Shown: positions 1 to 8,390 of the stretch, in pieces
How the letters are laid out: every line of letters starts with the position of its first letter
How positions within the stretch are numbered: position 1 is the first letter of the stretch
Notes under the pieces: model-generated
What the model was told of the DNA's origin: nothing
Seen by the model: only the letters and a program-made list of their open reading frames with translations
Databases searched by the model: none
Source of the DNA: Bacillota bacterium
GTDB taxonomy: Bacteria > Bacillota > Sulfobacillia > JAIMAT01
Length of the DNA: 64,000 bases
Assembly: GCA_029960955.1 (NCBI GenBank)
Contig: JASBVS010000018.1
Location: 1 to 64,000, forward strand
Direction of reading: 5' to 3'
Program-made: the position numbers and the translations under genes

Positions 1-96
1 TCTGCGCCTCGCCGGGGCGTCAACGACCAACTCCTGGCTGCGACTCGTCTTCCCGGCTCGGCGGCAAACCGAGTTTAGGACCGGCCACCCGGCCTG

Positions 97-1578
97 TCAA
101 GGCTCTTCCGGCCGCATGAGCGGAAAGAGGATGACGTCGCGGATGGAGGGCGAGTCGGTAAAGAGCATGACCAGCCGGTCGATGCCGACGCCCAGTCCGC
201 CCGTGGGCGGCAGGCCGTACTCCAGCGCGCGGACGTAGTCCTCGTCCATCCCCTGGGCTTCCGCGTTGCCCCGCCGGCGCTCCTCCATCTGGGCGAGGAA
301 GCGCTGGCGCTGGTCGACCGGATCGTTCAACTCGGAGAAGGCGTTGGCCAGCTCCATCCCGTTCACCATCAGCTCGAAGCGGTAGGTGAGGCGGGGATCG
401 CCGTCCTTCCTGCGGGCCAGCGGCGAGACGGCGACGGGGTGGTCGACGACGAAGGTCGGCTGCACGAGCCCGGGCTGGATCAACTTCTCGAAGATCTCGT
501 CGAGCACCTGGCCGGCGGTGGCCGTGGGCGCAACCTCCACGCCCAGGCGGCCGGCCTCGGCGCGGGCGGCGGCGTCGTCGTCCAGCCAGGCGAAGGGATC
601 GCGGCCGGTCCGGTCGCGGATCGCGTCGATCATGGAAAGGCGCGGCCATTCCCCGCCGAGCTCGATCTCCCGCCCCTGGTAGACGAGGCGCGTGGAGTGA
701 AGCAGCTTCCTGGCGAGGTGCTGGAAGAGCTCGCGGGTGATCCGCATCATGTCGGTGTAGTCCGCGTACGCCTGGTAGAGCTCCAGCATCGTGAACTCCG
801 GGTTGTGCCGCGTGGAGATGCCCTCGTTGCGGAAGACGCGGCCGATCTCGTAGACGCGCTCCAGCCCGCCCACGATCAGCCGCTTCAGGTGGAGCTCGGT
901 GGCGATGCGCAGGTAGAGGTCGAGGTCGAGCGCGTTGTGGTGCGTGACGAACGGGCGCGCGTTCGCCCCTCCGGCGACGGGCGTCATCATGGGCGTCTCC
1001 ACTTCCAGGAAGCCGCGCTCGTCCAGGAAGCGACGCGTCTCGCGGATGAGTTCGCTGCGCAGGATGAAGGTGCGCCGCGTCTCCGGCCGCACGATCAGGT
1101 CGAGGTAGCGCTGGCGGTAGCGGACGTCGACGTCCTTGAGGCCGTGCCACTTGTCGGGCAGGGGCCGGAGCGCCTTGGCCAGGAGCGTCCAGCGGGCCAG
1201 CTCGACGGTCACCTCGCCGCGCCGGGTGCGGAAGAGGCGTCCCTCGACGCCTACGACGTCGCCGACGTCGAGGAGGCCGAAGAGCCGGTAGGCTTCCTCG
1301 CCCAGCAGGTCGGCGCGGGCGTGGAGCTGGATGCGGCCCGTGCGGTCCTGGAGGTCGGCGAAGGCGGCGCGGCCGTGGCTGCGGATGGCCATCAGGCGGC
1401 CCGCGCAGCGGACTTCCCGCCCCTCGTAGGTCTCGAACCGCTCTTTCAGGGCGGCCGCATGCGCGGTCACCTCGAAGCGGCCGCCGTACGGGTCCAGGCC
1501 GGCCGCGCGAAACTCTTCGAGCTTGGCAGCGCGGACCGCCATCTGCTCCTGTTCCGGACTGGTCGAGCTGCGATCCAC
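97..1578 (-). CDS. lysS: Lysyl-tRNA synthetase, class II
   Basis: Cytoplasmic enzyme that charges tRNA-Lys with lysine using ATP. The 493-residue length is normal for bacterial class II LysRS. An N-terminal OB-fold anticodon-binding domain (about residues 50-150) is followed by the class II catalytic core. Motif 2 is seen as FRNEGISTRHNPEF and motif 3 as GLGVGIDRLVML near the C-terminus. The start is a GTG giving MDRSSTSP; an internal Met (MAVRAAK) 13 residues in is an alternative because the ribosome-binding site is weak. It lies 19 bp downstream of greA on the same strand, a pairing common in Clostridia, so the two are probably cotranscribed. Identification is secure. Confidence 0.97.
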   Translation of the reverse strand: MDRSSTSPEQEQMAVRAAKLEEFRAAGLDPYGGRFEVTAHAAALKERFETYEGREVRCAGRLMAIRSHGRAAFADLQDRTGRIQLHARADLLGEEAYRLFGLLDVGDVVGVEGRLFRTRRGEVTVELARWTLLAKALRPLPDKWHGLKDVDVRYRQRYLDLIVRPETRRTFILRSELIRETRRFLDERGFLEVETPMMTPVAGGANARPFVTHHNALDLDLYLRIATELHLKRLIVGGLERVYEIGRVFRNEGISTRHNPEFTMLELYQAYADYTDMMRITRELFQHLARKLLHSTRLVYQGREIELGGEWPRLSMIDAIRDRTGRDPFAWLDDDAAARAEAGRLGVEVAPTATAGQVLDEIFEKLIQPGLVQPTFVVDHPVAVSPLARRKDGDPRLTYRFELMVNGMELANAFSELNDPVDQRQRFLAQMEERRRGNAEAQGMDEDYVRALEYGLPPTGGLGVGIDRLVMLFTDSPSIRDVILFPLMRPEEP

Positions 1579-1597
1579 CGTCGTCCCACCGTCACCG

Positions 1598-2074
1598 CTA
1601 GCGACAGACCGAGAGGATCCGGAAGCGCGCCCGGCCGTCGGGCAGGCGGACCTCGACGGTGGCGCCGGCGCGGCCGCCCATCAGTGCCCGTCCCACCGGC
1701 GACTGGTAGGAGATGGTGGAGCGGGCCGGATCCGCTTCGCTGGAACCGACGATGCGGAGCTCCATCCGGTCGCCGCTGTCCAGGTCCTCCACCTCCACGC
1801 GCGAACCGACGTTGACGACGTCGGGATCGAGGTTCGCCTCGTCGACCATCTGCGCGTTGCGCAGCATCTTCTCGAGGGTGGCGATGCGGCCCTCGACGAA
1901 AGCCTGCTCGTTCTTGGCGGCCTCGTACTCGGAGTTCTCCGCGAGGTCGCCGAAGCCGCGCGCCACCTTGATGCGTTCCGCGACTTCCTTGCGGCGGACC
2001 GTCTTCAGCTCCTCCAGCTCGCGCTCGAGCTTGCGGATGCCCTCCGCCGTCAAGATCACCTGCTGCTCCTCCAT
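1598..2074 (-). CDS. greA: Transcription elongation factor GreA
   Basis: Rescues backtracked RNA polymerase by stimulating cleavage of the nascent RNA. At 158 residues it is full length. The N-terminal antiparallel coiled coil (about 1-75) carries the conserved tip sequence DLAENSEYEAAKNEQ, whose acidic residues reach into the polymerase secondary channel. The C-terminal FKBP-like domain includes the typical SPVGRALMG stretch. It is followed at 19 bp by lysS and preceded at 22 bp by the quinate-dehydrogenase-like gene, so it sits inside a minus-strand operon. Confidence 0.97.
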   Translation of the reverse strand: MEEQQVILTAEGIRKLERELEELKTVRRKEVAERIKVARGFGDLAENSEYEAAKNEQAFVEGRIATLEKMLRNAQMVDEANLDPDVVNVGSRVEVEDLDSGDRMELRIVGSSEADPARSTISYQSPVGRALMGGRAGATVEVRLPDGRARFRILSVCR

Positions 2075-2096
2075 CTCCGGAACTCACCTGCCTGCT

Positions 2097-3080
2097 CTAC
2101 GCTTTCCCCGCGTCCGCCGGCGGAGCGGCCCCGGCGGCCGGGCTCCGCCCCGTCGACACGGGCGGCCGGCTGCCAGCGAGCGCCTCGACGTGCGGCCGGA
2201 AGCCGAGTTGCTCCAGCATCCGCCTGTAGTCGGCGGCTGTCAACTCCTCCGGCCGCCGGCCCGAGGCGGCGACCAGGAGAGCCTCCATCACGTTGGTACC
2301 GAAGGAGCGGCTCCCGAACCTCGGCGTGGTGGTGACGAGGAGGCCGGCGCCGCGCTCGCGAAGCAGCTCGACGTCGGCGGCGGTGACGGTGTTCGTCAGG
2401 ATGACCTGGCCCGTCAACCGCTCCGGGAGATGGCGCCGGATGTAGAGCCAGTCGCCCGCGATCCAGTCGTTCTCCAGGTACCACCGGCTGTACCTGCGCG
2501 AGGTGGAGATGCGCTCCTGCTCCCTTCCCACCGGATAGAGCAGAGAGAAGGGAAGCTGGGCGATGACCGGCACCAGGACGGCGGCCAGGAAGGAGAGCGT
2601 CCTCAGCGACCGGAGCGGGATCGGCAGCCCCAGGGCGAAGAGGAAGTCGCCGAAGGTCACCTTGGCGCCCGCCTCGACCAGCGCCTCCGCCATGCCGAAG
2701 CGGTCCATGGCCGAGACCAGCAGGACCCGCGAGCCGCGGAGCCCCAGGCGCGGGTCGCCGGCCAGCTGCTGGACGACCATCCGCTCCAGCGTCTCCTTCA
2801 GCCCGCTGCCGTCGACGATGGGCGTGCGCCGCGCCGCGCGGGCCAGCTTGACCGCGTCGCGCAGGATGTAGCGCCGCCGGCCGGCCGCCAGGTAGAGGTC
2901 GATGCCGCCCATGCCGAAGCAGTCGACGCGACCGTCCAGCTCCCGGATGAGCGCCACGGCCCTGGCCATGTCGCCGTCCGTGCCGCGTCGCTCGACGAGG
3001 AAGCGCTCGCCGAGCAGCTCGACCTCCACCCGGTGGTCCCGGGTGGAGGATCCGAGGCTGACGCTCACCACGTGCTTCAA
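2097..3080 (-). CDS. Conserved protein annotated as quinate 5-dehydrogenase family
   Basis: A 327-residue protein matching, from memory, a family in thermophilic Clostridia that databases name quinate 5-dehydrogenase. Recognisable conserved blocks are the N-terminal VSLGSSTRDH, the GTDGDMARA segment, FGMGGIDLYL, and a central ALGLPIPLRSLRTL stretch. No canonical Rossmann GxGxxG or catalytic Lys-Asp pair of shikimate/quinate dehydrogenases is obvious, so the inherited enzyme name should be treated with caution. The last ~15 residues are Ala/Pro-rich and probably disordered. It lies between a putative terminator (3161-3188) and greA, so it may head the greA-lysS transcript. Family membership is fairly sure; function is not. 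Confidence 0.7.
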   Translation of the reverse strand: MKHVVSVSLGSSTRDHRVEVELLGERFLVERRGTDGDMARAVALIRELDGRVDCFGMGGIDLYLAAGRRRYILRDAVKLARAARRTPIVDGSGLKETLERMVVQQLAGDPRLGLRGSRVLLVSAMDRFGMAEALVEAGAKVTFGDFLFALGLPIPLRSLRTLSFLAAVLVPVIAQLPFSLLYPVGREQERISTSRRYSRWYLENDWIAGDWLYIRRHLPERLTGQVILTNTVTAADVELLRERGAGLLVTTTPRFGSRSFGTNVMEALLVAASGRRPEELTAADYRRMLEQLGFRPHVEALAGSRPPVSTGRSPAAGAAPPADAGKA

Positions 3081-3160
3081 GGCATCGCTTCCTTCCCGCC
3101 GGGGCGAGGGGGCGCGTCCGGGAAGGCGGCCGAGGCGCCCGCGGCGGCGCCACAGGCAGC

Positions 3161-3188
3161 AAAGAAGGCAGGGGCCCGGAGCCCTGCC
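3161..3188 (-). terminator. Putative terminator after the DUF151 gene
   Basis: On the minus strand a GGCAGGG arm pairs with CCCTGCC around a short G/C loop, followed by a TTCTTTG run. It lies just past the stop of the DUF151 gene (3211). The U-tract is imperfect, so it could be a weak or Rho-independent-like site. Confidence 0.5.
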
Positions 3189-3210
3189 GCTCTCGACCTC
3201 TCGCCCCGTC

Positions 3211-3630
3211 TCACTCCTGCTGGCTGTCGGGCGCCACGAAGGCCGCCTTCTCCAGCACCGCCTCGCTCACCAGGATGGGAGCGCCGGTCCGCGTCGCCAG
3301 CGCCACGGCGTCGCTGGGCCGGCAGTCGATCTCCTGCACGCCCTGCTCCGTGTCGAGGTCCAGCTGGGCGTAGAAGGTGTCGTCGCGGAGGTCGTGGATG
3401 ATGACCCGGACCACCCGCGCCTGCAGGCGCCGGATCAGCGTGGCCAGGAGGTCGTGCGTCAGCGGCCGCGGCACCTCCACCTCCTGCAGCGCCAGGGCGA
3501 TGGAGGCCGCCTCGGCACCGCCGATGGTGACGGCCAGGAGGCGGTTGCCCTTCACCTCGCGCAGGAGCATGAGGTGCTGGTCCTCGGCACCGTCCAGGGC
3601 GCCGACGCTCAGGACGACCATCTCGACCAT
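3211..3630 (-). CDS. Bifunctional nuclease family protein (DUF151)
   Basis: A 139-residue protein of the DUF151 / bifunctional nuclease fold, a small conserved bacterial family for which DNase and RNase activity has been reported for plant homologues. Visible hallmarks are the LLREVKGNRLLAVTIGGAEA block, the RPLTHDLL segment and the C-terminal EIDCRPSDAVALA motif with its conserved Arg-Pro-Ser-Asp. Length is typical. It is followed by a hairpin terminator at 3161-3188. The role in this organism is unknown; family assignment is firm. Confidence 0.85.
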   Translation of the reverse strand: MVEMVVLSVGALDGAEDQHLMLLREVKGNRLLAVTIGGAEAASIALALQEVEVPRPLTHDLLATLIRRLQARVVRVIIHDLRDDTFYAQLDLDTEQGVQEIDCRPSDAVALATRTGAPILVSEAVLEKAAFVAPDSQQE

Positions 3631-3745
3631 GCCGCCCGACCCCCTCCCGACGGTGCCGATCCGCCGCCCGGCCGGCCTTCCGAGCGCGCCGGGCGTCGGG
3701 GACGACCGCCGCTTCCTGAGTCTAAACCCGTCGGCGCAGGGACGC

Positions 3746-4702
3746 CTAGCCTTCGGCCGCCGCCGCGGGAAGGCCGCCCGCCGGGCGCGCCGCCCGCACC
3801 GCCCGCAGGATCGCCAGCTCCGTCACCCGCGCGGCCAGCGCGCCCACCACGGAGACGGAGGCGGTGCGGTCGCCGGTGGAGAGCGCGAAGACCGTGTCGC
3901 CGTCGAACATGGTGTGAACCGGGACGATGGTCCGCGCCAGGCCGTCGTGGGCCATCTCCGCCACCTTGTTCGCCTCTTCCTTGGTCAGGCGCGCGTCGGT
4001 GGCGACGACCACGAGCGTGGTGTTGCCCAGACCCAGATTGCCCAGTTCCCGCGCCGAGCGGAGAAGCTCCAGGGTGTCGACCGGCTCGCCGGTCAACGGG
4101 TTGGTCGGCCCGGCCAGCCGCCGGCCGGTCTCCGGGTCGCGCACCTCGCCGAAGGCGTTGACCACGGCCAGCGCGCCCACCGTCACGCCGCTGTCCAGGC
4201 GCAAGGAAGCCGAGCCGAGGCCCGACTTGGTGGCCCGCGCGATGCCGAGCGCCTTCCCCACCGAGGCGCCCGTGCCCGCGCCGGCGTTCCCCTCGGCGAA
4301 GTCGACGCTCGCCCGCGAGGCCGCCAGGTAGCCCATCTCCGCGTCGGGCCGGCGGTCCGCGCGTCCGAGGTCGAGGTCGTAGATGACGGCGGCGGGCACG
4401 ATCGGCACCCGCACGTCGCCCGCCTGGTAGCCGCGCCCGTGCTCCTCCAGCCAGCGCATCACCCCGTCGGCGGCGGCCAGGCCGAAGGCGCTGCCCCCCG
4501 TCAGGAGGAGGGCGTCGACGCGCTGTACCAGTCGCCCGGGCCGGAGCAGGTCGGTCTCGCGCGTGCCGGGGGCGGAGCCGCGCACGTCGACGCCGCAGAC
4601 CGCCGGTCGCTCCGCGAGGAGGACGGTGCAGCCGGTCAGCGCTTCCTCGTCCTGGGCGTGGCCGACCAGGACGCCGGGAACGTCGGTGATCTTGCCCAGC
4701 AT
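3746..4702 (-). CDS. P1 family peptidase (DmpA / NylC-like N-terminal nucleophile hydrolase)
   Basis: A 318-residue autoprocessing hydrolase related to D-/L-aminopeptidase DmpA and nylon-oligomer hydrolase. Typical motifs are the N-terminal ITDVPGVLVGHA, the LLTGGSAFGL loop, and GLGNTTL at about residues 224-230. In the family the chain self-cleaves at this Asn-Thr bond to expose the catalytic Thr (here Asn227-Thr228). Downstream KEEANKVA and the HTMFDGDTVFALSTG block also match. It lies 6 bp downstream of the biotin-ligase-like gene, so it is probably cotranscribed. Substrate cannot be told from sequence. Confidence 0.9.
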   Translation of the reverse strand: MLGKITDVPGVLVGHAQDEEALTGCTVLLAERPAVCGVDVRGSAPGTRETDLLRPGRLVQRVDALLLTGGSAFGLAAADGVMRWLEEHGRGYQAGDVRVPIVPAAVIYDLDLGRADRRPDAEMGYLAASRASVDFAEGNAGAGTGASVGKALGIARATKSGLGSASLRLDSGVTVGALAVVNAFGEVRDPETGRRLAGPTNPLTGEPVDTLELLRSARELGNLGLGNTTLVVVATDARLTKEEANKVAEMAHDGLARTIVPVHTMFDGDTVFALSTGDRTASVSVVGALAARVTELAILRAVRAARPAGGLPAAAAEG

Positions 4703-4708
4703 GCCGCT

Positions 4709-5518
4709 CTACCTCTCCCGGCCCAGCGAGAGCCGCCCGGAATGGGCCACCCGCACCTGGCCGTCCGCCGTCACCAGCTCCAGGCCGCCGTCCGCGCGGA
4801 CGGCCATCAGGCGCCCGCGGAGCCGGCCTTCGCCTTGCACCAGCGTCACCTCTTCCCCGAGTCCGGAGACCCTGGAGACGTAGGCGGCGAGGAGGCCGCC
4901 GAGCCGTCCCGCCCGCAGCTCCTCGACGCGCTCGTGGAGCCGGAGCAGGAGCGCTCGTCCCAGTTCGGCTCGCGGCACCGGGCGTCCCAGGGCGCGGACC
5001 AGCGAGGTGGTGGGCAGGCGGACGGCAGGCGGCAGGTCCAGCGCGGTCAGGTTGACGTCCACGCCCACGCCGATCACCGCGAAGGAGGGACGGTTGCCCT
5101 GGTAGGAGAGCTCGACGAAGACGCCGCCGAAGGTCCGCCCGGAGAGCTGCAGCTCGCCCGGCCAGAGGATCCGCGGCGCAAGACCGACCTGCTCTTCGAC
5201 GGCCTCCGCGGCGGCCACCGCCGCCGCCAGGGTGAGCACGCCGGCGTCGCCCTGGCCGGAGGCCGGCCGGATCAGGGCGGAGAGCCAGAGCCCGCCGCCC
5301 CGCGGCGAGTACCAGCGCCGTCCGCCCGCGGCCCGGCCGCTCTCCTGCTCCTCGGCCACCACCACGGTCCATTCGGCGGCGCCTTGGACGGCCATGCGCT
5401 TGACGGCCTCGTTGGTGGAGTCCACCGAGGGAAGGATGCGCAGGGCCGTCAGCCACTCCTGGTCGGCGAGAAGGACCGGCAGCTCCTGGCTGAGATCGTC
5501 CTTCAGGAGGACCGCCAC
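4709..5518 (-). CDS. Biotin-protein ligase (BirA class I) homologue with degenerate active-site motifs
   Basis: A 269-residue BirA-like protein without an N-terminal repressor HTH: biotin/lipoate ligase core plus C-terminal SH3-like domain. The fold-defining parts are present: DSTNEAVK (about residue 33), WYSPRGGGLWLS (about 69-80) and VIGVGVDVNLT. Two catalytic sites differ from the family norm. The ATP/biotinyl-AMP loop, normally GRGRRGR, reads GRAAGGR (61-67). The Lys that precedes the (A/G)GxLVE segment in other ligases is a Thr (SGRTFGGVFVEL). If these readings are right the protein may be impaired or have changed substrate. It sits 6 bp upstream of the P1 peptidase gene. The family call is firm; ligase activity is doubtful. 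Confidence 0.8.
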   Translation of the reverse strand: MAVLLKDDLSQELPVLLADQEWLTALRILPSVDSTNEAVKRMAVQGAAEWTVVVAEEQESGRAAGGRRWYSPRGGGLWLSALIRPASGQGDAGVLTLAAAVAAAEAVEEQVGLAPRILWPGELQLSGRTFGGVFVELSYQGNRPSFAVIGVGVDVNLTALDLPPAVRLPTTSLVRALGRPVPRAELGRALLLRLHERVEELRAGRLGGLLAAYVSRVSGLGEEVTLVQGEGRLRGRLMAVRADGGLELVTADGQVRVAHSGRLSLGRER

Positions 5519-5605
5519 GGCAGCAACCCTCCCATCGGGCTTCGCGACGTGGGCCCCGGGGCCGTCCGCAGCGCGGCTCGGAGCCGCCCTTCCGCGGCGA
5601 CGGAG

Positions 5606-6052
5606 CTAGCGCGGGCGACGACGCCCCGCGGAGAGGCGACGCGGTTCCAGGGCCAGCGGTCGCCGGTCGCCGAAGCCGTCGTGGACCCCATGATAGTGAC
5701 CGACGAAGCTCTCGCCAATCTGCCAGCAGAGCATGGCGTCGCGACCCTCCAGCAGGGTGGGGAAGTCGACGATGCCCGTCTCGACGTCGCGCAGCTGGCA
5801 GCCCAGCGCCTCCAGCTCCGCGACCACCGCGCGCCCTTCCTGAAGGAGCTGCCGCATGGCCTGGCGCTCCAGCCGGTAGTCGACCCGCATGATCAACCGG
5901 CCGTCAGGCCGGCGGCCGACGGCCCGGATGCGTTCGCTGGCCTCCGCGTGCTGCCGCCCCTCCCGCAGCAGCCGCTGCAGCATCAGGATGCGATCCTCGA
6001 GAAGGGGCAGGAGCGCATTCGCCTCGGCGACCGTGAAGTAGCGGTAGCCCAC
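5606..6052 (-). CDS. DUF2203 family protein
   Basis: A small conserved protein of unknown function. DUF2203 features are the N-terminal YFTVAEANALLPLLE, a long amphipathic helical middle, GIVDFPTLLEGR, and the C-terminal LCWQIGESFVGHYHGVHDGFGDRRPL. The start is set at a GTG (6052) because an AGGAGG sequence sits 6 bases upstream. An ATG nine codons earlier is in frame but would place that ribosome-binding site inside the gene. It reads 148 residues from the chosen start. It is separated by 87 bp from the birA-like gene. Confidence 0.82.
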   Translation of the reverse strand: MGYRYFTVAEANALLPLLEDRILMLQRLLREGRQHAEASERIRAVGRRPDGRLIMRVDYRLERQAMRQLLQEGRAVVAELEALGCQLRDVETGIVDFPTLLEGRDAMLCWQIGESFVGHYHGVHDGFGDRRPLALEPRRLSAGRRRPR

Positions 6053-6125
6053 CGTCGACCTCCTTCCGCTGGGCTGCATTATAGCGCTGCGAGGGTGCAG
6101 CCCGCCGGTGGGAGGAGGGTCGCTC

Positions 6126-6587
6126 TCAGGCGCCGAGGAGCCGTTCGTGCTCGATCTTCATGCAGCGGTCCATGACGACGAAGAGGCCCGCCTCCCGCGC
6201 CCGCCGGGCCGCCTCCGGAGCGACGACGCCCAGCTGGAGCCAGAGGGCCCGGACTCCGCCGCGGCGCAGGAGCTGCTCCACCACCCCCGGCACTTCCTCG
6301 GGCCTGCGGAAGACGTCGACCACGTCGATCTGGAGATCGCCGGGGATCTCTTCCAGGCTCGGATAGCAGGTCTCCCCCAGGATCGCGGAGTGGCCGGGGT
6401 TGACCGGCACGATCCGGTAGCCGTGCTCCTGCAGGTAGCGGGCGACGCCGTGGCTGGGCCGCTCCTCCTTCGGCGAAAGGCCGACCACGGCCACGGTCCG
6501 CGCCTGGCGCAGGAGCGCCTCGATGGCGGAGTCCTCGGGGTTCTGCCAGCCGGCGGCTCCGCCTTGGTTCGGATCGGAGACGGACAC
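6126..6587 (-). CDS. CoA-binding domain protein (YccU-like)
   Basis: A 153-residue single-domain Rossmann protein of the CoA_binding_2 family, the small cytoplasmic proteins related to the N-terminal part of acyl-CoA synthetases. It shows VAVVGLSPKEERPSHGVARYL near the N-terminus (nucleotide loop), the IVPVNPGH strand, and VDVFRRPEEVP, with a C-terminal Cys/Met-containing DRCMKIEH segment that is typical of the family. It lies in a minus-strand run between a CBS-domain protein and DUF2203. Biological role is unknown. Confidence 0.88.
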   Translation of the reverse strand: MSVSDPNQGGAAGWQNPEDSAIEALLRQARTVAVVGLSPKEERPSHGVARYLQEHGYRIVPVNPGHSAILGETCYPSLEEIPGDLQIDVVDVFRRPEEVPGVVEQLLRRGGVRALWLQLGVVAPEAARRAREAGLFVVMDRCMKIEHERLLGA

Positions 6588-6653
6588 GCTCCCTACCTCC
6601 TCTCCCCTCTGAAACCCGGGCAGCCGGGGGACGGCCCGTCGGCCCGCCCGACC

Positions 6654-7283
6654 TCACGCCTCCGGCCACTCCACCTCGAAGCCGGCGTCGCGCAGCTCGC
6701 GCACCGCCGGACGCGGATCGATGCCCTCGAGGCGGAGGATGAGCCGGCATCCGTCGCCCTCCGGCTGGCTGAGCATGCTGAGCGCGCAACGGCCCGCGCG
6801 CTCCAGCGCCTGGCCGAGCCGCGCCAGCGCGGCCGGATCGTGCCGGAGGCGCACCGCGACGCGCGAACTGCCGGCGGCCAGCACCCCGGTCAGCTCGGCC
6901 AGGTGGCGCAGCAGGTCGCTGGTGGTGACGATGCCGACCAGCTCCCCCGCGTCGTTCACCACCGGCAGCGCGCTCACCTTCCTGGCCAGCATCAGGGCCG
7001 CGGCCTCCTCCACGGGCTCCTCGGGGCCGACCGTCTCCACCGGCGTCATCATCACGTAGCGGACCGGCGTCCGGTCGAAGGCGGCGGTGTCGGGCCGGCT
7101 CTCCAGCGACGAGGGAGCGGCGTCGCGCAGGTCGCGGTCGGAGAGGATGCCGACGAGCCGGTCGCCCTCCAGGACCGGCAGATGGCGGAAGCCGTGGCTG
7201 CGGGCCAGTTCCCACGCCTCGCGCAGGCTGGTCCCGGGCCCGACCGAGACGACCGGACGGCTCATCACGTCCCGGACACGCAT
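6654..7283 (-). CDS. CBS-domain pair with C-terminal ACT-like domain (AcuB-like)
   Basis: A 209-residue regulatory protein. Two CBS motifs occupy residues 1-60 (RDVMSRPVVSVGP ... GILSDRDL) and about 75-135 (YVMMTPVETVGPEEP ... VGIVTTSDLLR); CBS pairs bind adenine nucleotides. The remaining ~70 residues (VAVRLRHDPAAL ... GFEVEWPEA) look like an ACT-type ligand-binding fold, as in AcuB. Function is inferred to be ligand sensing; the target is unknown. It lies 21 bp downstream of the metalloenzyme gene and upstream of the CoA-binding gene. Confidence 0.82.
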   Translation of the reverse strand: MRVRDVMSRPVVSVGPGTSLREAWELARSHGFRHLPVLEGDRLVGILSDRDLRDAAPSSLESRPDTAAFDRTPVRYVMMTPVETVGPEEPVEEAAALMLARKVSALPVVNDAGELVGIVTTSDLLRHLAELTGVLAAGSSRVAVRLRHDPAALARLGQALERAGRCALSMLSQPEGDGCRLILRLEGIDPRPAVRELRDAGFEVEWPEA

Positions 7284-7304
7284 CCTCCTCGCCTCCCGCC
7301 CCGA

Positions 7305-8294
7305 TCATCGGCATGCGGCCGCACGGGCCACAATCGGTCGCGGGCCGGATACGCCCAGCGCTTCCTCGACCGCTCCGGCCACGTCGGTCAGGCTCCGCAG
7401 GCGCGGCGCCAGCCGCGCGCGGTCGGCGCCGGCGAGCGCCACCAGGGCCGGGTTGCCCGTGTGCCGCCGGCTGCCCAGGTCCTCCACGTTGCCGTGGTCG
7501 CTCACCACCAGCAGCAGGGTGTCGGAGAGGTCCGCTTCCTCCAGCACCCTCCCCAGGAAGGTGTCCAGGGCGCGGAGCCGCTCGCGCGCCAGGCGGGCCT
7601 CCTGCAGGTGGCCCGCCTGGTCGGTGAGCCAGTACTCGAAGAAGGTGAGGGCGTGGAGGCGCGCCAGGCGGGCGAGGCGGCGGCCGGACTCGGCCGGATC
7701 GGGGCCCAGGTCGTGGCGCACGGCCAGGCCGGCGGCCAGCTCCTCCGGGCCGCGCGGGCGGAGGCCGGCGGCGTCGGCCGCCCAGGCGCTGGCCGGCGGC
7801 CTGAGCCAGGCCGGGCGCCCCGGGGCGGGCGGGCGCAGGCGGAGGTCGACGCGGCGGTGCTCCGCTTCCTGCGCGAGCCAGAGCGCCCGTACGCGCTCGA
7901 ACCAGGGCTGGAAGTCCGCGCCGTGCGCGTTGGCCAGCGCGACGCTGCGGCCGGCGGCGCGCAGGCGGAGGAAGAGGTTGTCGGCGCGCAGGAGCCGGAT
8001 CAGGCTCGGCGTCGGCTGGCCGCTCCGGTGCCGGCCGAGGCGCGCGGCGGCGTTGACGCCCGTCAGGATCGCCGTCTGGCCCGTGGCGCTCTGCGGCAGG
8101 CCGGGCACGCCCAGGCCGGCGTCCACCGGGAGGAGCGTCGCCAGCGTACCCTCGCGCGGCTCGCGACCGGCCGGCGGCGCGTCGCCGCCCAGGAGCCGCC
8201 AGGTCGGGAGCCCGGGATCGTCCAGGGGGCTTCCTCGCGCCTCGGGCGGCACCCCCACTCCGTCGACGAAGACCAGGATGACGTGCGCGGCCAA
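7305..8294 (-). CDS. Alkaline-phosphatase-superfamily metalloenzyme (iPGM/phosphopentomutase-like)
   Basis: A 329-residue cytoplasmic metalloenzyme related to cofactor-independent phosphoglycerate mutase and phosphopentomutase. The N-terminal HVILVFVDGVGV holds the first metal-binding Asp. TGQTAILTGVNA holds the likely Thr nucleophile. VSDHGNVED and the following RHTGNP provide the C-terminal metal ligands. The domain is short, lacking the large insert of iPGM, so the substrate is open. The start is placed at a TTG because a GGGAGG site lies about 5 bases upstream and the conserved core begins immediately; a longer in-frame extension encodes only low-complexity sequence and would overlap the divergent DUF1805 gene. 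Confidence 0.8.
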   Translation of the reverse strand: MAAHVILVFVDGVGVPPEARGSPLDDPGLPTWRLLGGDAPPAGREPREGTLATLLPVDAGLGVPGLPQSATGQTAILTGVNAAARLGRHRSGQPTPSLIRLLRADNLFLRLRAAGRSVALANAHGADFQPWFERVRALWLAQEAEHRRVDLRLRPPAPGRPAWLRPPASAWAADAAGLRPRGPEELAAGLAVRHDLGPDPAESGRRLARLARLHALTFFEYWLTDQAGHLQEARLARERLRALDTFLGRVLEEADLSDTLLLVVSDHGNVEDLGSRRHTGNPALVALAGADRARLAPRLRSLTDVAGAVEEALGVSGPRPIVARAAACR

Positions 8295-8390
8295 CGGGCC
8301 TCCCTCCCCGCCGCTCACCTCGTCCCGTGGCGCCGAATATACCGTGCCCCGGAGGAAGGCAGCCCCCGTTCGCACCGGAGGTGGACCGTC

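Noticed and set aside
1..96. Possible RNA gene or terminator downstream of lysS
   Set aside because: Only a weak CTCGG/CCGAG hairpin is present, with no tRNA or 5S rRNA features and no T-tract.
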